NCBI GenBank assembly: GCA_021812745.1
Contig: JAKAMS010000151.1
Location: forward strand, 1 to 6,410
DNA length: 6,410 nucleotides
Direction of reading: 5' to 3'
Origin: Bacteroidota bacterium
GTDB lineage: Bacteria; Bacteroidota; Ignavibacteria; Ignavibacteriales; Melioribacteraceae
Positions 1 to 5,989 of this stretch are shown piece after piece. The first letter of the stretch is position 1. Each line of letters opens with the position of its first letter. The translations under genes were made by a program, and so were the position numbers. The notes beneath the pieces are model-generated. The model was not told the DNA's origin. It did not search any database and saw only the letters and a program-made list of their open reading frames with translations.

Positions 1-455
1 TGGCGGACATTGAGGGGCAATTCTCTAGATGAAATGCGGCGTGAATCGGAATCTTCGACTACACATTTTAAAAAATATTTACCGGGAGCCAAATCATAAG
101 ATTTATAGCTGTAGAAAAAATTTGATTTAGACAATGTATTGGAAAAATCTTCGGCACTAACTTTTTCTTTCCAGTTGCGTTCAAAGATGATATTGCTTTT
201 CTTTTCGTCCAGAAAGGTTAATGTTACGTCAAATCCGCCGCGGAATTCGTCATCTTTCTTAACAAATGAAATCATTGAGTATGGGACTTGAACAAAAACA
301 TCAATGCGCGTTTTACCCGGTGCTGTGCTTTTATAACCGGCGTAATCAAGAAAAAAAATGCCCGCGTTGGGAATTGTATTATTGCCGGATGAGTATTCAA
401 CCTGCGCAAATACTGCCGATGCGAGAAGAAACGATAACAGAATTATTTTTTTCAC
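1..455 (-). CDS. Exported protein, N-terminal part, GWxTD-domain-like (partial, 3' end outside window)
   Basis: An open frame of 151 complete codons starts at a GTG (bases 455-453) and reaches the window edge without a stop. The start is supported by an AAAGGAGT ribosome-binding site at 470-463, 7 nt upstream, and by the signal peptide that follows at once: MKK, a hydrophobic run (residues 4-14), then V-F-A before Q18, a good signal peptidase I site. The mature part is rich in beta-strand pattern. A stretch around residues 55-70 reads IDVFVQVPYSMISF and is followed by an FDVTLTFLD strand and an NWKEKVSAEDF segment. To my eye this resembles the N-terminal beta-sandwich of the GWxTD-domain proteins of Bacteroidota, Chlorobiota and Ignavibacteriota, whose function is unknown. 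The diagnostic GWxTD motif would lie downstream, outside the window, so the family call is tentative. The gene begins 28 bp after rimO and is probably co-transcribed with it. Confidence 0.7.
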   Translation of the reverse strand, partial: MKKIILLSFLLASAVFAQVEYSSGNNTIPNAGIFFLDYAGYKSTAPGKTRIDVFVQVPYSMISFVKKDDEFRGGFDVTLTFLDEKKSNIIFERNWKEKVSAEDFSNTLSKSNFFYSYKSYDLAPGKYFLKCVVEDSDSRRISSRELPLNVR

Positions 456-462
456 TTCTTAC

Positions 463-470
463 ACTCCTTT
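463..470 (-). promoter_or_regulatory. Shine-Dalgarno site fixing the GTG start of the exported protein
   Basis: On the minus strand the bases read AAAGGAGT, followed by a 7-nt spacer and GTG. It lies in the 28-bp gap after the rimO stop and gives this non-ATG gene its own ribosome entry. The only usable start consistent with the signal peptide is this GTG. Confidence 0.75.
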
Positions 471-483
471 TTTAGAAAACAAA

Positions 484-1767
484 TTACTTGCCGAACAGAT
501 CATACTCATTGCACTCGTAAATATCAACGTGATAAAATTCACCTAAATTATATTTTTTTTCTTTTGAGCTAATCAGAACTTCGCCGTCAACTTCAGGTGC
601 ATCCCGTTCCGAGCGGGCAATGTAATATTCACCGTCAAGCGAGTCAATTACAACTTTTAACTTTTTCCCTATGTAAGTTCTGTTTTTATCTTCCGAAATT
701 TCTTTCTGAATTTCCATCAATGTTGCTTTCCGTTCTTCTTTTATTTCCGGTGATACCGGATCTCCTAAAATAAAACTTGGCGTGTTCTCTTCAACAGAAT
801 ATGTGAAAACTCCAAAGCGGTCGAATTTTACATCACGGACAAACTGGCAAAGTTCCTCAAATTCTTTTTCGGTTTCATTGGGATAACCGACAATAAATGT
901 TGTACGCAAAGTGAGACCCGGAATTTTATCTTGAAGAGTTGTAAGAAGTTCTTTAGTTCTGCGCTGTGTAATTCCTCGCCGCATAGATCTTAATACCGGA
1001 TCGGAAATATGTTGAAGAGGAATATCAATGTATTTGCAAATTTTTGGATTGTTCGCGATCTCTTCCATTAAATCTTCCGGAAAATGGGAAGGATAAACAT
1101 AGAGAAGACGAATCCATTCTATACCATTAACTTCGGAAAGTTTGTGGAGTAATTCAGCAAGATTTCTTTTTCCGTATAGATCAATACCGTAGTCTGTTGT
1201 ATCCTGTCCTATAATGATAAGCTCTTTTACGCCTTGATTGGCTAATGAAGTTGCTTCGGCAATAAGTTCTTCCATCGGTTTTGTCTTGTGGAGTCCGCGC
1301 ATTAAAGGAATAGCGCAGAACGAACACGGGTTGTCGCATCCTTCGCTTATCTTCAGATATGCAAAATGTTTTGGTGTTGTAATTACTCTTTCGCCGAGCA
1401 ATTCGTATTTCAGATTGCCGCCGAACTCATTTACTATTCCTTCGTAAGCTTCAGTACCAAAGAAAGCGTCAACCTCGGGAATCTCTTTTCTGAGATCGTT
1501 CATATAACGTTCGGAAAGGCAGCCGGCAACTACAACTTTTTTAATTTTCCCTTGCTTTTTCATCTCGATTGCGGAAAGAATTGTGTTGACGGATTCTTCT
1601 TTGGCGGCGTCTATAAATCCGCATGTGTTGATTACAATTGAATCTGCCAGGTTGGGATCGTCAATCAAATCGAACTTATTGAGTTTGAATTGGCTCATAA
1701 GGCGTTCGGAATCTACAGTGTTCTTTGAACAGCCGAGAGTTATAACAGATATTTTATTTTCACTCAT
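484..1767 (-). CDS. rimO: Ribosomal protein uS12 methylthiotransferase RimO
   Basis: This 427-residue radical-SAM enzyme adds a methylthio group to the beta-carbon of the conserved aspartate of ribosomal protein uS12 (Asp89 in E. coli). All expected parts are visible. The N-terminal MTTase domain has the cysteines that bind the auxiliary [4Fe-4S] cluster: C13 in LGCSKN, C49 in NTCGF and C83 in AGCL. The radical-SAM domain has C144-x3-C148-x2-C151 for the SAM-binding cluster. The C-terminal TRAM domain covers roughly residues 363-427. LGCSKN and the 'SEGCDNPCSFCAIP..RG' context separate it from the paralogue MiaB, which has a YGCQMN-type motif. Length is close to the E. coli enzyme (441). The ATG at 1767-1765 has only a weak AGAAAG ribosome-binding sequence 6 nt upstream. 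The gene follows cdsA after 85 bp and precedes the exported GWxTD-like gene by 28 bp. Confidence 0.96.
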   Translation of the reverse strand: MSENKISVITLGCSKNTVDSERLMSQFKLNKFDLIDDPNLADSIVINTCGFIDAAKEESVNTILSAIEMKKQGKIKKVVVAGCLSERYMNDLRKEIPEVDAFFGTEAYEGIVNEFGGNLKYELLGERVITTPKHFAYLKISEGCDNPCSFCAIPLMRGLHKTKPMEELIAEATSLANQGVKELIIIGQDTTDYGIDLYGKRNLAELLHKLSEVNGIEWIRLLYVYPSHFPEDLMEEIANNPKICKYIDIPLQHISDPVLRSMRRGITQRRTKELLTTLQDKIPGLTLRTTFIVGYPNETEKEFEELCQFVRDVKFDRFGVFTYSVEENTPSFILGDPVSPEIKEERKATLMEIQKEISEDKNRTYIGKKLKVVIDSLDGEYYIARSERDAPEVDGEVLISSKEKKYNLGEFYHVDIYECNEYDLFGK

Positions 1768-1852
1768 GAAAACTTTCTAATGATACACGAATCATTTAAA
1801 ATGGTCTTGACTGTAAAAAGTCATAACCAAAGTCAGATCCATGTTCTATTTT
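1768..1852 (-). other. cdsA-rimO spacer with small inverted and direct repeats
   Basis: This 85-bp gap is the only sizeable break between cdsA and rimO. It holds a 6-bp perfect inverted repeat AATGAT/ATCATT (1779-1796, 6-nt loop) ending 11 nt before the rimO ATG. It also holds a 5-bp inverted repeat TGACT/AGTCA (1808-1823, 6-nt loop) and a direct repeat AAAGTCA at 1817-1823 and 1829-1835, a 12-bp period. I see no T-run that would make either hairpin an intrinsic terminator, and no clear -35/-10 pair. The gap may simply be a transcribed leader; any regulatory role is a guess. Confidence 0.35.
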
Positions 1853-2683
1853 TTATTTTACAAAAAAAGTAAGGTAAAGATAAACAATTGGTGCTGTGAA
1901 AAGTAGCGAATCGAAGCGGTCTAAAATTCCGCCATGACCAGGAATTATTGATGATGAATCTTTGACATGGACATCCCGCTTCAGCAGACTTTCAATTAGG
2001 TCGCCAATTTGTCCGAACATTCCAACTATAAATCCAATTGCAAATGCATCTCTCAATGTCAAAAAATCAAGTACAAGCTCACGGGCTGCAACCATACCGG
2101 CAATTGCAAAAACAAAACCGGCAATTGCACCCTCCCAGCTTTTATTAGGGCTAACGCGCGGCATTAATTTATGAAGTCCGTATGCGCTTCCGATAAAATA
2201 TGCCGCTGAATCACAAATCCAAATGGAGGCAAGAATTGAGATTATTAAATATCCGCCTTGAGCGTATGTGAAAGCAGAATCGCTGTAGAACTCACGTAAG
2301 TCTAAAATTGCAGCAGAAAAAAAACCGATGTAAAAAACCCCGAGCAATGTAGTTCCTAGATTTGCAATAGCAGATTCTTTATCTCTAAACAGTTCCAATA
2401 TCAATAACAATACGATGAGGCAAAGGAAGAAAATGCGGTAATCAAATAAATTTTTATACTCGTTGATGATAATTAGCGCAACTGCAAGATAACCAATAAG
2501 TTTGTTGGTGTAGCTGTGTTTGTTGCGAACCATTTTAGAATATTCAAAATAGGAGATAAGTCCAATACAAAGTGTGAATATTAAGAATGGAATTTTTCCA
2601 ATCAGACTAAGAATAACAATCAACGGCACACCAATTAATGCAGCAATTACACGCGTTGATAAGTTGTTCATCTTTTTAGTCAT
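1853..2683 (-). CDS. cdsA: Phosphatidate cytidylyltransferase (CDP-diacylglycerol synthase)
   Basis: This 276-residue polytopic inner-membrane enzyme condenses CTP with phosphatidic acid to give CDP-diacylglycerol and pyrophosphate, the branch point to phosphatidylethanolamine, phosphatidylglycerol and cardiolipin. The CdsA signature is complete near the C-terminus (residues 232-258): S-L-L-K-R, then K-D, then PGHGG-x2-DR-x-D, which carries the metal- and CTP-binding acidic residues. A second conserved family motif, SPNKSWEG, is at about 178-185. Several hydrophobic segments precede these, and the length is typical. The ATG at 2683 directly abuts the TAA of the upstream zinc-ribbon gene (TAA|ATG), with GAGG 5 nt upstream inside that gene's last codons, so translation is probably coupled. 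A second in-frame ATG four codons later is a weaker alternative start. Confidence 0.96.
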   Translation of the reverse strand: MTKKMNNLSTRVIAALIGVPLIVILSLIGKIPFLIFTLCIGLISYFEYSKMVRNKHSYTNKLIGYLAVALIIINEYKNLFDYRIFFLCLIVLLLILELFRDKESAIANLGTTLLGVFYIGFFSAAILDLREFYSDSAFTYAQGGYLIISILASIWICDSAAYFIGSAYGLHKLMPRVSPNKSWEGAIAGFVFAIAGMVAARELVLDFLTLRDAFAIGFIVGMFGQIGDLIESLLKRDVHVKDSSSIIPGHGGILDRFDSLLFTAPIVYLYLTFFVK

Positions 2684-3025
2684 TTATTCCTCATCATCAA
2701 TTTTGGCGCTGTTGATATCGTTTATAATTTGTAACGTGGCTTCTGCATCTTTCTTTTTTACAAGTAATTTTACTCCGGCTTGATCTCCCAGTACCGGATA
2801 ACTTCTGTCTCTTCTGGAAATTATTATACTGTCTATTTCTGCTCCTTCAAGATTTGCTTTCAGCATTTCGGCGGTATAAGTATCGGTTGAAGCGAATGCT
2901 ACTATCCAATCTTTCGGGTGAAGTAAATTTTTCTCAAAATCTTCATCAGGAATTAATTCGGCTCCGCAATCGGCGCAATATTTAATTCCTTCAATATATT
3001 CGTATTCACATTTAGGACAGATCAT
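2684..3025 (-). CDS. Small zinc-ribbon protein with DUF2007 domain
   Basis: This 113-residue, probably cytoplasmic protein has two parts. Residues 1-24 form a zinc ribbon with C3-x2-C6-x10-C17-x2-C20, ending in the typical CGAEL. Residues about 40-107 match the pattern of DUF2007 (sometimes named putative signal-transducing protein): a WIVAFAS strand, a T-AEMLKANLEGAEI helix, a SIIISRRD strand, and a GVKLLVKKKDAEATLQII end. The tail is acidic (IDDEE). No enzymatic residues are evident and the function is unknown. The start is firm: AAGGAGG lies at 3036-3030, 4 nt before ATG, and the ATG overlaps the CPBP gene's stop as ATGA. Its stop abuts the cdsA start. This tight coupling on both sides suggests matched production with the CPBP membrane protein and CdsA, but not a specific job. 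Confidence 0.88.
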   Translation of the reverse strand: MICPKCEYEYIEGIKYCADCGAELIPDEDFEKNLLHPKDWIVAFASTDTYTAEMLKANLEGAEIDSIIISRRDRSYPVLGDQAGVKLLVKKKDAEATLQIINDINSAKIDDEE

Positions 3026-3990
3026 AATACCTCCTTTTTATTAGAGACAATCTTGTTATAGTTAGTCTTAATAAAAATTATATAAGCAAAGAAAAGAGTG
3101 GCAAACATTGCAAAGCTGATAATCTGAGGTATAATGTATTGTTTTGTAGTAACGGTTGTTTTTATTAATTCGTCGTTCCCAAGAAAAAGAAATGCAAGAA
3201 CGGCTATAAGATTATTAAAGAAATGTAATGCCATAGGTACGAAAATAGAATTGCTCATGTAAGCGGCAAAACCAAAATAAGCGCCGAGGGCAATGAGCGT
3301 TACCAATCCGTACGGATTGAAATGATATAATCCGAAAAAAACTGCGGTTATTAAAATACTCCAAAACGGTCTTAGCTTTTGTTCAAAACTTTTCTGAACA
3401 AATCCGCGGAACAATGTCTCTTCGCAAAGCGCCGGAATAACAGCTACTACAAAAATGATGAATGATGATTCAAACACAGAGTGAGAAGTAAGCAGTGTGC
3501 CGTAAGTGCTTTCCACCAGCTTATCGAGCTTGTCAAGCATATTCATTATATTTTTTACAAAGGGACTAACTGCCGCCAGTTTTTCCAGCGCATAAGTTTG
3601 TAGTGAAAGAAAATTTTGAAGAAGCGGAGTTAAAAGAATCAATCCGACAATAAATATTCCAACTTCTTTGAAAGAAGGAAACTTTACACGAAGAATTGTT
3701 GAAATGTTTTCTCTATAAATATATCTAGCAAGCAGAAGAGTGGGGAATAACATAAGGAGAATCTGTCCGCCCATTGTTAGCATCCGCACCATGTTAACAT
3801 CGGCATTCTCAAAGTTGAAGCCGAAAATTGCAATAGTTAAAATTGCACCGCCGAATTGATAAAGGAGGAAAATTCCAATAAGCGCAATAAACGCAGCCGT
3901 TATTGGAGGAATTGTTGAAAATGGTCGAGGAACTTCAGCTTTTGGCTCTTCCTCTTTCTGTCCCGGTTGATCTTTAAATTCTTCAATCAT
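3022..3990 (-). CDS. CPBP-family intramembrane metalloprotease-like protein (CAAX protease/ABI)
   Basis: This 322-residue polytopic membrane protein carries the three motifs of the CPBP (PF02517, formerly Abi/CAAX protease) family in order: E190-E191-x3-R195 (EETLFRG), F219-x3-H223 (FGLYH) and H256-x3-N260 (HFFNN). These are the metal-binding and catalytic residues of the Rce1-type fold, so it looks active. Hydrophobic segments are visible at about 29-56, 71-90, 108-128, 172-190, 208-222, 228-245, 250-270 and 288-307. The N-terminus is a charged, Glu/Pro-rich cytoplasmic stretch of about 25 residues (EEEPKAEVPRP) that is not part of the family core. Bacterial members have varied or unknown roles, so substrate cannot be inferred. 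The ATG has no Shine-Dalgarno, but a promoter-like TATAAT lies just upstream. The gene is the first of a coupled trio with the zinc-ribbon gene and cdsA. Confidence 0.9.
   Translation of the reverse strand: MIEEFKDQPGQKEEEPKAEVPRPFSTIPPITAAFIALIGIFLLYQFGGAILTIAIFGFNFENADVNMVRMLTMGGQILLMLFPTLLLARYIYRENISTILRVKFPSFKEVGIFIVGLILLTPLLQNFLSLQTYALEKLAAVSPFVKNIMNMLDKLDKLVESTYGTLLTSHSVFESSFIIFVVAVIPALCEETLFRGFVQKSFEQKLRPFWSILITAVFFGLYHFNPYGLVTLIALGAYFGFAAYMSNSIFVPMALHFFNNLIAVLAFLFLGNDELIKTTVTTKQYIIPQIISFAMFATLFFAYIIFIKTNYNKIVSNKKEVL
3030..3036 (-). promoter_or_regulatory. Strong Shine-Dalgarno site for the zinc-ribbon/DUF2007 gene
   Basis: AAGGAGG on the minus strand is encoded within the last sense codons (K-E-V) of the CPBP gene and stands 4 nt before the ATG. 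It is the strongest ribosome-binding site in the window, so this small gene may be translated more heavily than its neighbours. Confidence 0.7.
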
Positions 3991-4118
3991 AGTATTTACA
4001 AATTATAAAAAAGGGGAGTGAGTTGCTAATGAAAGAGAGAGTGAAGATGGATGATGGATTATGGTTAATGCGGGTTTAATTTCAAATCCATTTACCACTA
4101 CTACTTTCCCCAATAAAA
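3991..4118 (-). promoter_or_regulatory. Spacer with candidate promoter for the CPBP-DUF2007-cdsA operon
   Basis: This 128-bp gap separates the DUF3108 and CPBP genes. On the minus strand it contains TTAGCA (4029-4024, 4 of 6 matches to the -35 consensus), a 16-bp spacer, and a perfect TATAAT (4007-4002). A start site 6-7 nt further on would fall about 5 nt before the CPBP ATG, giving an almost leaderless transcript, which fits the lack of a Shine-Dalgarno there. The gap also holds a degenerate 7-bp tandem repeat (4044-4071) and a 7-bp inverted repeat ATGGATT/AATCCAT (4054-4060 and 4085-4091) with a 24-nt loop and no T-run. The promoter call rests on sequence matching only. Confidence 0.45.
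4044..4071. repeat. Degenerate 7-bp tandem repeat, about four units
   Basis: Read on the plus strand the units are AAGATGG, ATGATGG, ATTATGG and the more diverged TTAATGC. They lie wholly within the non-coding gap between the DUF3108 and CPBP genes. The copies are imperfect, so recent slippage expansion is not obvious; it may be decayed or coincidental low-complexity DNA. Confidence 0.4.
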
Positions 4119-4952
4119 TTATTTTCTTTTCGCTTTCAATTCTCCTGCTAAACCGGAATAATTGCTCAGCTCTGCATCTATTGAACCAATTAGAACTTTT
4201 GTTCTTACTTTAACGGGAATTCTTAAAACATCATCGGTGAGCCAGACTACAATGCTTCCATCGCTCTTAAAGAGTCCGCCTTCTTTAACAAGCGGTTCCA
4301 AAATAATGCAGTCAAACTTTCCGGCTGAAACGGAAACGGTTTCCTTTCCTTTATAAAGAATTTCGAGAGGATAAGTTTTATCTTTATAAAAATTTTCAAG
4401 ATGAAATTTATCGCCTACTTTCATGTTTGAATAATCGAACGTACGGGCTAAATATAATGCAGAGACAATATCGTTTACGTATTGAGGAATGTCGTAAGAT
4501 CCTTCCGAAGTTTTAGCTTTACCTTTCCGCTGATCAAAGAATGCGGAGAAATCGCGCGAGTATCCGCCTTCTCTAATATGCTGTTCAAAACGCCACGGGA
4601 AAATTCCAAGAACATCAATGAATGTTTCGTAATGATCTCTAACTTTATAAAACGGATCGAATGTAGAAACAGAGCTGACATTAAATGCTACGTTGTAAAC
4701 ATCCCGCCCTGCTATCTTTGCAGTTTTGGGAATTGAATATTCCGCATATCCGGCAGTAATAAAACCGTAGTTAACTTCGTAAGTAAGTTTTTCTCCAACC
4801 TTAAAAGCTTTGTTGTCAATTTTTCTAAATTCATTTTTTTGTGAATATAAATTCCCGGAGAATAAGATTAAGAGCAAGATTATGGAATACTCCAAAATAA
4901 TTCTATGATTCTTGCTCACGCTTATAATCTTGATCTTCCTAAAAGAATTCAT
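4119..4952 (-). CDS. Exported DUF3108 domain protein
   Basis: This 277-residue protein begins with a long basic n-region (K/R/H at residues 5, 6, 8, 14, 16, 17), a hydrophobic core at about 23-32 and a likely cleavage near S37/Q38 (NLYS|Q), so it should be exported to the periplasm or outer membrane. There is no lipobox cysteine. The mature part resembles DUF3108 proteins: an opening FKVGEKLTYEVNYGFITAGYA strand pair, a YKVRDHYETFID stretch, a D-I-V-S-ALYLAR helix, a KVGDKF strand, and a late SDGSIVVWLTDD hairpin before RIPVKV. The family is beta-rich and of unknown molecular function. The ATG overlaps the GT9 stop as ATGA and has GGAG 5 nt upstream, supporting this start despite the long n-region. 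Pairing with an LPS-type glycosyltransferase suggests an envelope role, which is inference. Confidence 0.87.
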   Translation of the reverse strand: MNSFRKIKIISVSKNHRIILEYSIILLLILFSGNLYSQKNEFRKIDNKAFKVGEKLTYEVNYGFITAGYAEYSIPKTAKIAGRDVYNVAFNVSSVSTFDPFYKVRDHYETFIDVLGIFPWRFEQHIREGGYSRDFSAFFDQRKGKAKTSEGSYDIPQYVNDIVSALYLARTFDYSNMKVGDKFHLENFYKDKTYPLEILYKGKETVSVSAGKFDCIILEPLVKEGGLFKSDGSIVVWLTDDVLRIPVKVRTKVLIGSIDAELSNYSGLAGELKAKRK

Positions 4953-5989
4953 TTTTTCTCCGTTGGAACATTAGCCAAAATATTTTTTGCTGCATCCAGA
5001 ACTTCTTCGGGTTTTATACTGTCCAGGCAATTCAGTTTTTTGCACTGTTTGCGTGTGCAATTATTACAATCAATTGTCGGTAAAAATATTTTTTTCTTTG
5101 CCGTATATGGTCCCCAACGCTTCGGCGAAGCCGCCGTAAATTTTGGATAAAAACCAATAACGTGTTTACCTAATGCGGCTGCAATATGAATTGGTCCCGT
5201 TGAGTTTGCAATCATTAAATCCGCCTGATCAATTAAAGCAATCATCTCGCCAAGGTTAAACATTCCCGCCAAATTTTTTGTTGAGCTATTTACAACGAGT
5301 GATTGACAAAGTTCCTTCTCTGAAATGCTGCCTGTGATCAGTATCTCAACTTCTTGGTGTGAAAAAGATTTAACAATTGCTCTCATTTTTTCTGCCGGAA
5401 GATCAACAGCGCTCTTCCCGCTGCCAGGATGAACAATAATGATCTTCTTTGAAAAATTTACTCCTTGAGAGACTAAATAATTTTTAATTTTTTTCTCATT
5501 CTCTTTTGAAGAAGAAATACCAAAAGAAACATTCTCTTCGTTTACTTGTTCATTAATCCCAAGTTGTTGAAGCAAGCGGACATTGTATTCAAGTTCATGC
5601 CGTTCGCCAAATTTTCTGTGTTCATATATTTTCCTGTTGAAAAAAAACGAATACCAGCGGTAACCTGTTCCAATCCGTTCTTTTATATTAGAAAGGAAAA
5701 GTATCAGCGCAATAGGATATGTAGGATATACGACTACACACGCATCAAATTTGTTTCTAAGCAGAGAAATATTTTTTGATATAGAAGGTTTTCCATTCTT
5801 TTCGGCTAATGTAATTACTTCATCAATGTAAGGGTTATTTAGCGCAAGCGGTTTGGTGTATTCGCGAAGTAGAAATGTAACTTTGCATTCCGGAAAATGT
5901 TTTTTGATTATTGACGCCATAGGAAGAGATAGAATAACATCTCCTATGCGGTCGGTGCGGATAATTAAAATGTTTTTTGGTGGATTCAT
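4949..5989 (-). CDS. Glycosyltransferase family 9 (ADP-heptose:LPS heptosyltransferase-like)
   Basis: This 346-residue GT-B fold enzyme, cytoplasmic or attached to the inner face of the membrane, probably transfers heptose or a related sugar from a nucleotide donor to a lipid-linked or LPS core acceptor. The N-terminal half opens with IIRTDRIGD at residues 9-17, where D17 aligns with the catalytic Asp of WaaC. The C-terminal nucleotide-binding half has VHPGSG (186-191), the GT9 hallmark ANSTGPIHIAAALG (261-274) and SPKRWGPY (288-295). A four-cysteine cluster follows, C308-x2-C311-x4-C316-x4-C321, as in many GT9 members. The usual K/R-x-W-P after the VHPGSG motif is D-L-P here. Donor and acceptor cannot be told from sequence, so no waa symbol is given. 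The start overlaps the Mpg stop (ATGA) and has only an A-rich leader instead of a Shine-Dalgarno. The stop overlaps the DUF3108 start. Confidence 0.92.
   Translation of the reverse strand: MNPPKNILIIRTDRIGDVILSLPMASIIKKHFPECKVTFLLREYTKPLALNNPYIDEVITLAEKNGKPSISKNISLLRNKFDACVVVYPTYPIALILFLSNIKERIGTGYRWYSFFFNRKIYEHRKFGERHELEYNVRLLQQLGINEQVNEENVSFGISSSKENEKKIKNYLVSQGVNFSKKIIIVHPGSGKSAVDLPAEKMRAIVKSFSHQEVEILITGSISEKELCQSLVVNSSTKNLAGMFNLGEMIALIDQADLMIANSTGPIHIAAALGKHVIGFYPKFTAASPKRWGPYTAKKKIFLPTIDCNNCTRKQCKKLNCLDSIKPEEVLDAAKNILANVPTEKK

Noticed and set aside
266..546. Two plus-strand open frames (266-475 and 358-546) that could be read as small genes
   Set aside because: They lie antisense to the start of the exported GWxTD-like gene and the end of rimO, have no ribosome-binding site, and encode low-complexity peptides. 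The minus-strand frame has a signal peptide and ribosome-binding site.
484..1767. MiaB (tRNA methylthiotransferase) as an alternative identity for the radical-SAM gene
   Set aside because: The LGCSKN N-terminal motif and the spacing around the second cluster are those of RimO, not the YGCQMN type of MiaB.
1238..1780. Plus-strand open frames antisense to rimO
   Set aside because: They mirror a well-supported rimO coding frame and resemble no protein family.
1800..1850. Promoter for rimO in the gap after cdsA
   Set aside because: TTTACA and TTGGTT candidates exist on the minus strand but no acceptable -10 sits at 16-18 bp from either, so I could not support one.
3022..3990. CPBP protein as a phage-abortive-infection or bacteriocin-immunity gene
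   Set aside because: The family was once labelled Abi, but there is no phage, toxin or bacteriocin gene nearby, and its neighbours are housekeeping envelope genes.
4054..4091. ATGGATT/AATCCAT inverted repeat considered as a terminator after the DUF3108 gene
   Set aside because: The loop is 24 nt, the stem is 7 bp and AT-rich, and no T-run follows on the minus strand.
4162..5150. Open frames in other registers over the DUF3108 and GT9 genes, on both strands
   Set aside because: All are contained within recognisable coding sequence, lack start signals and look like frame shadows.
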